Source: CAZCPB01 sp044223975
GTDB taxonomy: Bacteria > Planctomycetota > Phycisphaerae > Phycisphaerales > UBA1924
Direction: 5' to 3'
Assembly (NCBI GenBank): GCA_044223975.1
Contig: JBGALI010000019.1
Coordinates: 1-64,000 of the forward strand
Length of the DNA: 64,000 nucleotides
Below are positions 49,763-58,349 of this stretch, piece by piece; position 1 is the first letter of the stretch; every line of letters begins with the position of its first letter. The position numbers and the translations under genes are program-made. The notes under the pieces are model-generated. The model saw only the letters and a program-made list of their open reading frames with translations, did no database searches and was not told the origin of the DNA.

Positions 49763-50937
49763 AGATCCTCCACTACCACCGCAACATCCGCCTCGAGAAG
49801 GGCGGGGTGGTGAGGTTCGTGCTCGACGTGTGCGCCGCCATGGCCGCGCGAGGGCACGAAGTCACGCTCGCATCGCCCGACATCACCGACGTGCCCGCGG
49901 CATGGACCCGGGGTGCGAGCGGGATGCCCGGGGTCGTGCAACTCCCGGCGCCGCTGCCTCGCCTTGGAGTCTGGGGGCCGGCGGGGATGCACCGGGCCCG
50001 CGCGGCGCTCGCGGGCGTTGATGTGGCGCACCTGCACGGGGCGTGGATGCCGACCAACGTGCAACTGGGCCGCGCGGCTGAGCGGCTCGGCGTTCCCTAT
50101 GTCATGAGCCCGCACGGGATGCTCGACGACTGGTGCACGTCGCAAAGCGCTTCGAAGAAGAGGCTGTTCCACGCGCTAGCCGGGAAGCGGCTTTTCACGC
50201 ACGCCGCGGCCGTGCACTGCACGGCGCAGGCGGAACTCGACCAGTCGCAGAAGTGGTTCCCCGGCGCACGCACTGCGGTGATCCCGCTCCTGATCGACAT
50301 GGACCAATTCCGCACGCCCCCTGGACCGGAGGAGGCACGCTCGGCGTTCCCGCGTCCGCTCGCGCGAGCGCCGACGGTTTTGTTTTTGTCGCGCCTGCAC
50401 CCCAAGAAGGGCGTCGAGGTGCTGATCGACGCGGTCGCGGCGCTCAAGTCGCGCGGCGTCGATTGCAACCTTCTCATCGCCGGGTCGGGCGACGGAAGCT
50501 ACGCCGCGGCGCTGGGACGCCGCGTCGGCGAGCGGGGCATCACGGATCGGACGCGTTTCCTGGGCATGGTGACGGGTCGGCTGAAGGTGTCGCTGTTCCA
50601 GTCGGCCGATGTCTTGGCACTCCCCACCAGCCAGGAGAACTTCGGCCTGGCGCTCGCGGAGGCGATGGCGTGCGGCGTGCCCGCGGTAACGACCAAGGGC
50701 GTCGACATCTGGCCGGAGCTTGAGGCCAGCGGGGGCGCGGTGCTCTGCGAGGCGATGCCCGAGGCGTTCGCCGCGGCGCTCGAGCGGGTGCTCGGCGATC
50801 CGGGCGCGCGGGCACGCCTATCGGACGCGGCGCGGGCGTGGGCCGCTGGTTATCTCGATCCGCGGAGCGTGGCGCTGCAGTACGAACGGCTGTACGACGA
50901 CATTCGTAGACGGGCCGGGGAGGCCGTGACGGCGTGA
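49759..50937 (+). CDS. GT4-family glycosyltransferase (copy 1)
   Basis: 392 residues from GTG 49759 (GTGA overlap with the acetyltransferase). GT-B fold: N-terminal KILHYHRNIRLEKGGVVRFVLDVCAAMAARGHEV, acceptor side VMSPHGMLDDW, and donor domain TVLFLSRLHPKKGVEVLIDAVAAL, IAGSGDGSYAAAL, GMVTGRLKVSLFQSADVLALPTSQENFGLALAEAMACGVPAVTTKGVD. The E-x7-E (ENFGLALAE) nucleotide-sugar motif is intact. It transfers a hexose-type sugar during repeat-unit assembly; donor and linkage are not readable. It is a tandem paralogue of the next gene. Confidence 0.9.
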   Translation: MKILHYHRNIRLEKGGVVRFVLDVCAAMAARGHEVTLASPDITDVPAAWTRGASGMPGVVQLPAPLPRLGVWGPAGMHRARAALAGVDVAHLHGAWMPTNVQLGRAAERLGVPYVMSPHGMLDDWCTSQSASKKRLFHALAGKRLFTHAAAVHCTAQAELDQSQKWFPGARTAVIPLLIDMDQFRTPPGPEEARSAFPRPLARAPTVLFLSRLHPKKGVEVLIDAVAALKSRGVDCNLLIAGSGDGSYAAALGRRVGERGITDRTRFLGMVTGRLKVSLFQSADVLALPTSQENFGLALAEAMACGVPAVTTKGVDIWPELEASGGAVLCEAMPEAFAAALERVLGDPGARARLSDAARAWAAGYLDPRSVALQYERLYDDIRRRAGEAVTA

Positions 50938-52091
50938 GGGTCTTTCATTACCAGCGTGACATGCGGCTCAAGGGCGGCGGGGTCGTCCGCTTCGTGCTCG
51001 ACGTTGCCGCGGCGGTCGCGGCGCGGGGGCACGAGGTCGTGCTGGCAACGCCGGACGTCTCGGACCTGCCGGCGGAGTGGAAGGCCGGGACGCCGGGGCT
51101 GCCGCGGGCGCTGAAGCTACCGATGCCGGACCTGCCGATGGACCTGTGGGGGCCGGGGGCGCTGCGTGAGGTTCGTGGCGCGATGGCGGAATCCGGGGTT
51201 GTGCACATCCACGGCGTGTGGTGGCCGACCAACGTGCAGATCGCCCGTACGGCCGACGCTCTCGGAGTGCCGTACGTCATCACGCCGCACGGCATGTTCG
51301 ACGACGTCGCCGTCGCGCAGAAGCCCGGGAAGAAGAAACTGTTCCATGCCCTGGTGGGGCGCCGGCTGTTCGAGCGCGCGGCGCTCGTCCACGTCACGGC
51401 GCAAGGAGAGCTGAACCAGACGCACAAATGGTTCCACGCGCCACGCACCGCGATCGTGCCGCCGGTGATCGATCTTCATCTTTTTCGTGAGCTCCCGGGC
51501 CCCGACGAGGCCCGCGCCGCGTTCGCGCCCCCGCTGGCGTCGGCGCCCGTGGTGCTGTTCCTGTCCCGCGTCCACCCGCAGAAATGCCCGGAGATCCTGG
51601 TCGACGCGGTCGCCCTCCTGAAGCAGCGTGGCGTGGATTGCAACCTCGTGATCGCCGGGCCGGGCGAGCCCGCGTACATCGACAGCCTGAAGAGGCGCGC
51701 CGCGGAGCGAGGGGTGGCGGATCGAACCCTTTGTCCCGGCATGGTGGGCGGGCGGCTCAAGGTGTCGCTGTACCAGTTGGCGACGATCTTTGCCCTTCCC
51801 AGCCCCCAGGAGAGCTTCGGGCTGGTCATGACCGAGGCCATGTCGTGCGGAACGCCGGTGGTCACCACCGACTCCATCGACATCACCCCGGAGCTCCGCG
51901 CCAGCGGCGCGGCGGAGACCGTTCCGGGCAACGCCGAGGCCTTCGCCGGGGCGCTGCAAGGGTTGCTGGCCGCGCCGGAGCGGCGGTCGCAACTGGCCGC
52001 CGCAGCCCGGGCGTGGCTCAGCAACTATCTCGACCCCGTGGCGGTCGCGGTGCAATACGAGACCATGTACGCCGACATTTGCAAGGGATGA
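50934..52091 (+). CDS. GT4-family glycosyltransferase (copy 2)
   Basis: 385 residues from GTG 50934 (GTGA overlap). It is clearly paralogous to copy 1 over its length: RVFHYQRDMRLKGGGVVRFVLDVAAAVAARGHEV, VITPHGMFDDV, VVLFLSRVHPQKCPEILVDAVALL, IAGPGEPAYIDSL and GMVGGRLKVSLYQLATIFALPSPQESFGLVMTEAMSCGTPVVTTDSIDI. The E-x7-E motif is ESFGLVMTE. Conservation of the acceptor-side motif PHGM in both suggests related acceptors. It likely adds the next sugar. Confidence 0.9.
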   Translation: MRVFHYQRDMRLKGGGVVRFVLDVAAAVAARGHEVVLATPDVSDLPAEWKAGTPGLPRALKLPMPDLPMDLWGPGALREVRGAMAESGVVHIHGVWWPTNVQIARTADALGVPYVITPHGMFDDVAVAQKPGKKKLFHALVGRRLFERAALVHVTAQGELNQTHKWFHAPRTAIVPPVIDLHLFRELPGPDEARAAFAPPLASAPVVLFLSRVHPQKCPEILVDAVALLKQRGVDCNLVIAGPGEPAYIDSLKRRAAERGVADRTLCPGMVGGRLKVSLYQLATIFALPSPQESFGLVMTEAMSCGTPVVTTDSIDITPELRASGAAETVPGNAEAFAGALQGLLAAPERRSQLAAAARAWLSNYLDPVAVAVQYETMYADICKG

Positions 52092-52168
52092 AGGGGTCGG
52101 GTGCCGCGCGCCCGCCCCGGCCCGATATACCCTGTCCCGTCGGTTGGCCGCGACACGCCGGAGCATCC

Positions 52169-53002
52169 ATGTCTGTTTCGATCTTCATCCAGACCCTGAA
52201 CGAAGAGCAGAACCTGCCGGGCTGCCTCGAGAGCGTCTCTTGGGCCGACGACGTGGTGGTGCTCGACTCGTATTCAGCGGACGGCACTGAGCGCATCTGC
52301 CGCGAGCGCGGGTGCCGGTTCTTCCAGCGCCGCTACGACGGGCGCGGCCCGCACCAGAACTGGGCGATGGAGAACATCGACTGGAAGCACCGCTGGGTGT
52401 TCTACCTCGACGCCGACGAGCGGATGACGCCGGAGCTGAAGGAAGAGATCCTGGCGATCGCCAACGACGCGGCAGAGAAGCGCGTGGCGTTCTTCTGCGG
52501 TCGGCGCAACTACTTCATGAACCGCTGGATCCGCTGGTCCATGCCCCCGGGGCACATCATGCGGTTCTTCCAGCCGCCGTACATCCGCTTCCAGCGCCTG
52601 GCCAACCCGACCCCCGTGATCGAGGGCGACTACGGGTACCTGACGCGCCACTTCGTGCACTACAACTTCAGCAAGGGGATCGGCGAGTGGTTCGACCGGC
52701 ACAACCGGTACTCGACCTACGAGGCGATCGAGACCGTCAAGGCGCTGCGCGAGTCGCCCGTGCACCTGCGGAACCTGATCTCGACCGACCCGATCTCCCG
52801 ACGGCTGGAGCTCAAGAACCTGTCGCACCGGCTGCCGGCCCTGCCGGTCCTGAAGTTCCTGTACATGTACCTGCTGAAGCTGGGCATCCTCGACGGGCTG
52901 CCCGGCGCCACGTACTGCGTGCTGCAGTCGTGGTACCAGTACCAGATCGGGCTCAAGGTTCGAGAATTGCAGCGCGCCGCCCGCGGTCTGACGCCGGGCT
53001 GA
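52169..53002 (+). CDS. WaaE/KdtX-like GT2 glycosyltransferase
   Basis: 277 residues from ATG 52169 (GGAG five bases upstream). GT-A fold: VSIFIQTLNEEQNLPGCLESVSWADDVVVLDSYSADGTERICRERGC, with an intact DxD in VFYLDADERMTPEL. A C-terminal helical/aromatic region (FNRYSTYEAIETVKALR-like, then LKFLYMYLLKLGILDGLPGATYCVLQSWYQYQIGLKVREL) matches the fused GT2 domain at 47044-49143, which ends LGCLDGSPGLTYCVLRAYYEYQVALKVREM. It is the active paralogue of that pair. Confidence 0.88.
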   Translation: MSVSIFIQTLNEEQNLPGCLESVSWADDVVVLDSYSADGTERICRERGCRFFQRRYDGRGPHQNWAMENIDWKHRWVFYLDADERMTPELKEEILAIANDAAEKRVAFFCGRRNYFMNRWIRWSMPPGHIMRFFQPPYIRFQRLANPTPVIEGDYGYLTRHFVHYNFSKGIGEWFDRHNRYSTYEAIETVKALRESPVHLRNLISTDPISRRLELKNLSHRLPALPVLKFLYMYLLKLGILDGLPGATYCVLQSWYQYQIGLKVRELQRAARGLTPG

Positions 53003-53081
53003 CGCGCCCGGCGCGCAAACTTCGCGAGCCGCTAGCGCACCTTGAACGAAGCCTGAGCGCGGGTCTTTGTACGTTGGACGC

Positions 53082-54371
53082 ATGATCGCGTCCGCATCTG
53101 ACCGCACCGAGGTGCGGGCTTCGACCGTTGAGACTCGCCCGGACCCGCCCCGGTCGAGGACGCGCGGACTGAAGGTCCTGCACTTCCTTCCCCTGATGCG
53201 GCTGCAGATGGGGGGTCCGGTTCGCGCGGTGATCGACCTGGCCGAATCCATGGCCGCGCGCGGGCACGAGGTGGACGTGGCGGCGTGCGACTACGCGGAC
53301 TGCCCGGCGCACTGGGTGCGCGACGGCGCTGGCTCCGATACGCCGCGGCTGGTCCGGTACGTTCCCGGCTCGCTCCCCGGCCCGCTGTTCACGCCGCACC
53401 AGCTCCTTCGCTTCTCGCGCATGCTGGAGCGCTACGACGCGGTGCACTTTCACAGCATCTGGCGCCCGTCGATCCTGCAGCTTGCCCCGGCCGCGGAGCG
53501 GGCCGGGTCCCCCTACATCGTGAGCGCGCGGGGGATGCTCGACGAGTGGCCGATGGAGCAGAAGCGCCTGAAGAAGCGGATCTACCTTGCCATGGGCGGA
53601 TCGAAAGTGCTGGCCCGGGCCGGGTGGGTGCACTGCACCGCGGCGGCCGAAGAACGCCAGGCGAAACGATGGATCGGGAACGGGCGGGCGATCGTGATCC
53701 CGAACTTCATGAGCCTGCGCCCGTTCGTGGACCCGCCGCGCCCGGAAGTGGCGCTGCGGGCGCTGGACATCCCCGACGACGGCGTGCCGATGGTCCTGTT
53801 CCTCAGCCGCGTGGTGCACAACAAGGGACCCGACATCCTGATCCGCGCGGCTTCGATCCTGGCGGCACGGGGTGTGTTGTTCAGGGTGGTGGTGGCGGGC
53901 GATGGAGATCCCAAGTACGTGGCCGACATGAAGGCCCTTGCCGCGGGGCTGGGGCTGGCGGACCGGGTGCGCTTTGTGGGCATGGTCGGCGGGGAGCTCA
54001 AGCTGTCTCTGTTGTCGGCCGCAACGGTGATGGCCCTGCCCACGTGCCAGGAGAACTTCGGTTTCGTGTTCTTCGAAGCGCTGGCGTGCGGCACGCCCGT
54101 GCTGACGTCCAACCTCGTGGACACTGCCGCGGAGCTCGAGGCCGGCGGCGGCACCCTGCTTGCGGACCTTTCTGACGAGGCGTTTGCGGAGAGGCTCCGT
54201 GATCTGCTCTCCGATCGCGAGCGTGCCCGGTCGAGGGGAGCCCTCGGGAGGCGGTGGGTGTTCAAGTACCTGAGCCCCGAACCTCTGCTGAAGAGGTTCG
54301 AATCGCTCTACCAAACCGCGGGCGAACGCCGGTTCCGGAACCCGGAACCAACTGCGGCGTGCGCCTGGTAG
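53082..54371 (+). CDS. GT4-family glycosyltransferase (copy 3)
   Basis: 429 residues from ATG 53082 (TTG 53067 also in frame). N-terminal extension of about 30 residues, then LKVLHFLPLMRLQMGGPVRAVIDLAESMAARGHEV, IVSARGMLDEW, MVLFLSRVVHNKGPDILIRAASIL, VVAGDGDPKYVADMKAL and GMVGGELKLSLLSAATVMALPTCQENFGFVFFEALACGTPVLTSNLVD. E-x7-E is ENFGFVFFE. It is the most diverged of the three GT4 copies. It ends the glycosyltransferase run before the kinase-methyltransferase gene. Confidence 0.89.
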   Translation: MIASASDRTEVRASTVETRPDPPRSRTRGLKVLHFLPLMRLQMGGPVRAVIDLAESMAARGHEVDVAACDYADCPAHWVRDGAGSDTPRLVRYVPGSLPGPLFTPHQLLRFSRMLERYDAVHFHSIWRPSILQLAPAAERAGSPYIVSARGMLDEWPMEQKRLKKRIYLAMGGSKVLARAGWVHCTAAAEERQAKRWIGNGRAIVIPNFMSLRPFVDPPRPEVALRALDIPDDGVPMVLFLSRVVHNKGPDILIRAASILAARGVLFRVVVAGDGDPKYVADMKALAAGLGLADRVRFVGMVGGELKLSLLSAATVMALPTCQENFGFVFFEALACGTPVLTSNLVDTAAELEAGGGTLLADLSDEAFAERLRDLLSDRERARSRGALGRRWVFKYLSPEPLLKRFESLYQTAGERRFRNPEPTAACAW

Positions 54372-54402
54372 GGGGTCCCGGGTCCCCGCGTCTGAAGAAA
54401 TC

Positions 54403-54493
54403 CTGAGACGACCGATTGCAACTGTCAGAAGCGGCAGGCGTTGTATTCTGCCGATTGCTATCTTCTCCTGCACTGAGACAGCGCTCGTCTCAG
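54403..54493 (+). promoter_or_regulatory. repeat-rich leader upstream of the kinase-methyltransferase gene
   Basis: CTGAGACG (54403-54410) recurs as CTGAGAC (54473-54479), which pairs with GTCTCAG (54487-54493) as a perfect 7-bp hairpin with a 7-nt loop. CCGATTGC occurs at 54412-54419 and 54451-54458. The first CTGAGAC could pair with the same GTCTCAG, giving two alternative structures. This could be a regulator site or an RNA switch; no clear -10/-35 pair is seen. Confidence 0.4.
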
Positions 54494-54584
54494 GGGGAGA
54501 AGCACCGGCCGTAGGGAGGACCGTCTGTCCGAAGATACTCGTTCGATAGAGGAACTTCCTCCGGCTCCCGGTGTTGCGGGGGAG

Positions 54585-56441
54585 TTGCGCGCTGCGCCGA
54601 GTGAACTTCGAGCCAAGGCCCAGGCACCCGCGGCCGGTACCAACCCCAAGCCGTACCGTATTTTTCGGATGGCCCGGTTCGGGCGGCCGGTGCTGGCAAC
54701 CCCGACCGCGCCGCTGGAGCTTCGCCTCTCGGGGCTGATGCGGTTCCAGGCGCACACGGGCCGGCGGGTGATGTACCGGCGGGTCATGCGCTGGCTGATG
54801 AAGCTGGGGCTGGACCACTGGTTCTCCGAGGACGCCGCAAGCCCGATCGACCCGGCGCTGGGCTTTGATTTCAACCGGTGGCTGGACCAGGCGCGCGGGG
54901 ACCTGGGGGAGCCGGGCCTCACGGCGACGGTTATCTGGCCGAGCGAGCCGAGCCGCAAGCGCATCTACGTGCACCTCTTCGACGCCGCGGCTCGTCCGGT
55001 CGGGTTCGCCAAGGTGGCGATGAACGAGGACAACGACCGGCGCCTGGCCCGCGAGGCGGCGATGCTGAGCGAGCTGCGGGGCCGCAACCTCCGTCACTTA
55101 CGGGTGCCGCGGGTGCTGGCGCACAACTCCTGGCAGGGCCACCGGTACCTGATCCTCGAGCCGGTGCCCGAGCGTGGGGTGTCGAAGACGAGCATGAACC
55201 ACGACTTTCCGCGCGAGGTCGCGGAAGAGTTCGCGGGCGCGGCGCGGGCCGTCGCGGGCGCCGACGTGCCATCGCTCTCGTGGTGGGCGGAGTACGAGCG
55301 TCGCCTGACGCCCGAGGGCGCGGCCTTCGACCGTGAACTCCGCGGCTTGATCGCCGACGGGGTGCGGGTGCGGCGGCAGCACGGGGATTTCGGGCGGCAC
55401 AACATCGTGAGCGTCGACGGCCAGCCGTGGGTCTTCGACTGGGAAGAGTCGAGCGAGGACGCGCCGGCGACCACCGACGAGGTGTCGTACTGGACGACCT
55501 CGTACCTGCGGGGCTTCATGACGCGCCCCAAGCCGCACGTCCGCATGTTCGCCGACCGGTTCCTGCGCGGCGCGACGCACCAGCGCCGGTGCGATGTGCT
55601 GCTCTCGATCGCCTTCCGGTACTCGCTGGGAATGTCCACGGCCGCGGCGGTCATCCGGCACTGGCCGTGCGTGAGCGCCGAAGCGGGGTCGGTCGACACG
55701 TACCGCGCCGTCTTCGCGCCGCGCGCCAAGGCCGAGGAGTACGAGAAGAGCATGTGCCAGAGCGGCGGGTACGCCGAGGTGCTCTGGCAGACCGAGAAGG
55801 AGCAACTGGCCGGGGTCATCGCCGAGCTGCGCCGCGCCCGCCCGCGCATCGAGAGCCTCGACTTTGCGGCGGGCACCGGCAGGATCACGCGCTTCGTGGA
55901 GGGGCTGGTCGATTCGTCGACCGCCATCGAGATCTCCCCGGCGATGATCGAGGTGGCCCGGCGGAACGTGAAGAACTCGACGATCCTGTGCAAGGACGTC
56001 ACTTCGCCGGACGATGTTATCGAGGGGAAGTACGACCTCATCACCGCCTTCCGGTTCATCGTCAACGCCGAGCCGGCGCTGCGATTGGCGGGCCTGAAGG
56101 CCCTGGCGGCACGCCTCCGCGACCCGGGCAGCGTCCTGGTGTTCAACAACCACGGGAACCTCTTAAGCCACAAACTGATGATGTGGCCGCTGCACCGCCT
56201 CAGGCGGAGGGGAACGAAGTGGTCGCCCGACGGCAACTACATGACCGACCGGGCCGTCCGCGATCTGGCCGACCGGGCCGGGCTGAAGATCGAGCGGGTC
56301 CTGGGGTGCGGCCTCCTGAGCGGACGCGGGGCTTCGCTGCTGGGATTTGAGCGGGCGGTCCGATGGGAAAGGGCGCTCGCGAAGGGGTGGCTGTCGAACT
56401 TCGGCGGCAACCAGATGTATATTGCAAGGCGGAAGCTCTAG
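54585..56441 (+). CDS. fusion: aminoglycoside-phosphotransferase-like kinase + SAM-dependent methyltransferase
   Basis: About 618 residues from TTG 54585; alternatives are ATG 54669 and a CTG at 54525 that has the best Shine-Dalgarno (AGGGAGG five bases away). The kinase half (about 100-380) shows RPVGFAKVAMNEDNDRRLAREAAML (ATP-Lys region), catalytic HGDFGRHN (H266, G267, D268) and DWEES (D285), as in APH/choline kinases. The methyltransferase half (about 385-615) has motif I DFAAGTGRIT (D426), AIEISPAMIEVARRN and LITAFRFIVNAEP. Both halves look intact. It may phosphorylate and methylate a sugar or lipid-linked glycan (inference). Confidence 0.78.
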   Translation: MRAAPSELRAKAQAPAAGTNPKPYRIFRMARFGRPVLATPTAPLELRLSGLMRFQAHTGRRVMYRRVMRWLMKLGLDHWFSEDAASPIDPALGFDFNRWLDQARGDLGEPGLTATVIWPSEPSRKRIYVHLFDAAARPVGFAKVAMNEDNDRRLAREAAMLSELRGRNLRHLRVPRVLAHNSWQGHRYLILEPVPERGVSKTSMNHDFPREVAEEFAGAARAVAGADVPSLSWWAEYERRLTPEGAAFDRELRGLIADGVRVRRQHGDFGRHNIVSVDGQPWVFDWEESSEDAPATTDEVSYWTTSYLRGFMTRPKPHVRMFADRFLRGATHQRRCDVLLSIAFRYSLGMSTAAAVIRHWPCVSAEAGSVDTYRAVFAPRAKAEEYEKSMCQSGGYAEVLWQTEKEQLAGVIAELRRARPRIESLDFAAGTGRITRFVEGLVDSSTAIEISPAMIEVARRNVKNSTILCKDVTSPDDVIEGKYDLITAFRFIVNAEPALRLAGLKALAARLRDPGSVLVFNNHGNLLSHKLMMWPLHRLRRRGTKWSPDGNYMTDRAVRDLADRAGLKIERVLGCGLLSGRGASLLGFERAVRWERALAKGWLSNFGGNQMYIARRKL

Positions 56442-56471
56442 GGAGCCGCGCCCGGGGGCGAGGGGGTCGTC

Positions 56472-58160
56472 GTGGGGTCGACGGAGGTCACGGACAGGCC
56501 GCAGAAGCGAGAGGCGCACCGCGCGGCGGTGCGCATCGCGACGAATTACGTGCGCCTGGGCCTGAACCTGGCCCTGGGGCTCACGTTCGTCCCGTTCGTG
56601 ATCCACTGGGTCGGCGCCCGAGCCTTGGGCCTGATCATCCTGCTGGGGGCGGGAGTGGGGATCGCGGCCATGTTCCGCGAGATCACGGTCCGTTCGGTGG
56701 TGCGGGAGTTGTCGGCGGCGTACCACACCGAGGACGACGCGCACTTCCGCAAGGTCTTCAACTCGTCGCTGGTCGTCAGCCTGGCCATGTCGTGCATCGC
56801 CTCGGTGCTCTTCACGGTCCTGTATTTCTGCCTGCCGCTGCTGGACATCCCGACCGAGTTCGACGGCGCGGCGCGGGTCATGGTGGTTTCGCAGGCGGTC
56901 TATATCTTCATCACGACGACGCTGTCACCGATCTTCAACATGCTCGTCGTGACCGAGCGGTTCGTGCGGTACAACCTGTGGATCCTGGCCGAGCGCAGCA
57001 CGATGCTGCTGACGGCGGTCGCGCTGTTCTACTTCCTGGGCCCCACGCAGGTGCTGGACCCGGTCACCCATGCGCTCGACCCGGTGGCGACGGCGGCCCG
57101 GCGCGCGGTCGCGATCTCGGACTGGTCGATGGCCGTGGCGACGCTGCAGTGCCTCACGTTCATCGCCCCGGTCGTGCTGATCATGATCTCCGACCCGCGC
57201 CTGCGGCCGACGCCATCTCTGGCGTCCCGGGACGGCGTGCGGGTCGTCAGCAAGACGCTGGGGCTCTACGTGCTGGTCGAGATGGCCAGCATGCTCTACG
57301 AGAAGGTCGGCCAGCTGATCGTCAACATGTTCTTCGGGCTGCTTGGCAACACCATCTTCGGCATCGCCTACCAGTTCGTCTCGTACGTCCGCCAGGCCAC
57401 GGTGGGCGTGACGTTCGGCCTCGACGCCGTCTCCGCCCGTCTCAGCACCGAGGGCGAGAAGCCGCTGCGGGCCCTCATGCACCACTCGACGCGCCTGCAC
57501 GGGCTGGTCGCCCTGCCCACGGGGGTCGCGGTCTTTCTGCTCGCCGAGCCGCTCATCCGCCTGTGGGTCGGCGGCCGCTTCTTGTCCCCCGAGGAGTACG
57601 TCCCGGGGATCGTGCTGACGGTCAAGATCATGTCGATCTCGATGACGGCGCGGGCCATCGCCGAGGGATGGACCACGATCCTCTACGGGGCCGGCTTCTT
57701 GCGGCGGTACGCCCCACTGGTGCTGGTCGGCGGCGTGATCTTCCCCCCGCTGGCCGTCTCGCTGCTTAAGCTCAACGGAGCCCCGGCGAACCCTGGGTTC
57801 ACGCTCTTCCTGGTCCCCGGCCTGTTCTGTGCGATGCACTTTACGATCTACTGCCTGATGCTCCCCTGGATCGCGGCACGGTGCATCGGGGTCAGCTACG
57901 TCCAGATGTTCCTGCCCCTGTGGCGCCCGGTCTTCATCACCACCCTGTCCGGGGCGGTGCTGGCCTTTGTCCTTCCCGCCATCGCCCGCGATCCGACCCG
58001 GCCGGGGGTGCTCGCCCTGGCGGTAGCCGTGGCGGCGTTCGGGGCGGTGTACGTGCTGCTGGCGATGGTGCTGGTGCTGAACGGAGCTGAGCGTGAGCGG
58101 TTTGTGTGGGGTCCGCTCCGGCGGCTGCGCAAGAAGGGCGGCTCGGGCGGCATCGCCTGA
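56472..58160 (+). CDS. Wzx-type lipid-linked oligosaccharide flippase
   Basis: 562 residues from GTG 56472 (GAGGGGG upstream). About 14 hydrophobic segments, with MATE/PST-type features: NYVRLGLNLALGLTFVPFVIHWVGARALGLIILLGAG, ALFTVLYFCLP-like repeats, FNMLVVTERFVRYNLWILAERSTMLLTAVALFYF, KVGQLIVNMFFGLLGNTIFGIAYQFVSYVRQATVG, HGLVALPTGVAVFLLAEPLIRLWVGG. It belongs to the polysaccharide transporter/MVF-like superfamily. It is expected to flip undecaprenyl-linked repeat units to the periplasm. The next gene is 190 bp away, after a promoter-like site. Confidence 0.83.
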   Translation: MGSTEVTDRPQKREAHRAAVRIATNYVRLGLNLALGLTFVPFVIHWVGARALGLIILLGAGVGIAAMFREITVRSVVRELSAAYHTEDDAHFRKVFNSSLVVSLAMSCIASVLFTVLYFCLPLLDIPTEFDGAARVMVVSQAVYIFITTTLSPIFNMLVVTERFVRYNLWILAERSTMLLTAVALFYFLGPTQVLDPVTHALDPVATAARRAVAISDWSMAVATLQCLTFIAPVVLIMISDPRLRPTPSLASRDGVRVVSKTLGLYVLVEMASMLYEKVGQLIVNMFFGLLGNTIFGIAYQFVSYVRQATVGVTFGLDAVSARLSTEGEKPLRALMHHSTRLHGLVALPTGVAVFLLAEPLIRLWVGGRFLSPEEYVPGIVLTVKIMSISMTARAIAEGWTTILYGAGFLRRYAPLVLVGGVIFPPLAVSLLKLNGAPANPGFTLFLVPGLFCAMHFTIYCLMLPWIAARCIGVSYVQMFLPLWRPVFITTLSGAVLAFVLPAIARDPTRPGVLALAVAVAAFGAVYVLLAMVLVLNGAERERFVWGPLRRLRKKGGSGGIA

Positions 58161-58222
58161 AGCCGAACTGAGGTTGCGGAATCACTCGAACTCGCGTGTC
58201 CGCCGACCGATAAGGAGTCCAT

Positions 58223-58242
58223 CTCACCCGCCCCGGGGTGAG
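58223..58242 (+). terminator. GC-rich hairpin after the flippase gene
   Basis: CTCACCC (58223-58229) pairs with GGGTGAG (58236-58242). It has no T-tract, so it is a weak terminator or attenuator at most; it lies just before the promoter below. Confidence 0.35.
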
Positions 58243-58253
58243 GGCCGGGCGGA

Positions 58254-58282
58254 TTGCCGCTCCGCCGGGCCTTCGGTATAGT
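58254..58282 (+). promoter_or_regulatory. sigma70-like promoter for the acetylation/polymerase genes
   Basis: TTGCCG (58254-58259), 17-bp spacer, TATAGT (58277-58282), with a start site expected near 58289, 60 nt before the ATG at 58350. It would allow separate expression of the last four genes of the locus. Confidence 0.55.
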
Positions 58283-58349
58283 GACCGCCCCCGCGCCGCC
58301 ACGTGACTGGTGGCCGAACTTTCCTGCCGCGGCAAGCGTTTGGGATCCC

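Noticed and set aside
54416..54449. TTGCAA ... TATTCT as a sigma70 promoter for the kinase-methyltransferase gene
   Set aside because: The spacer is 22 bp, outside the usual 16-19.
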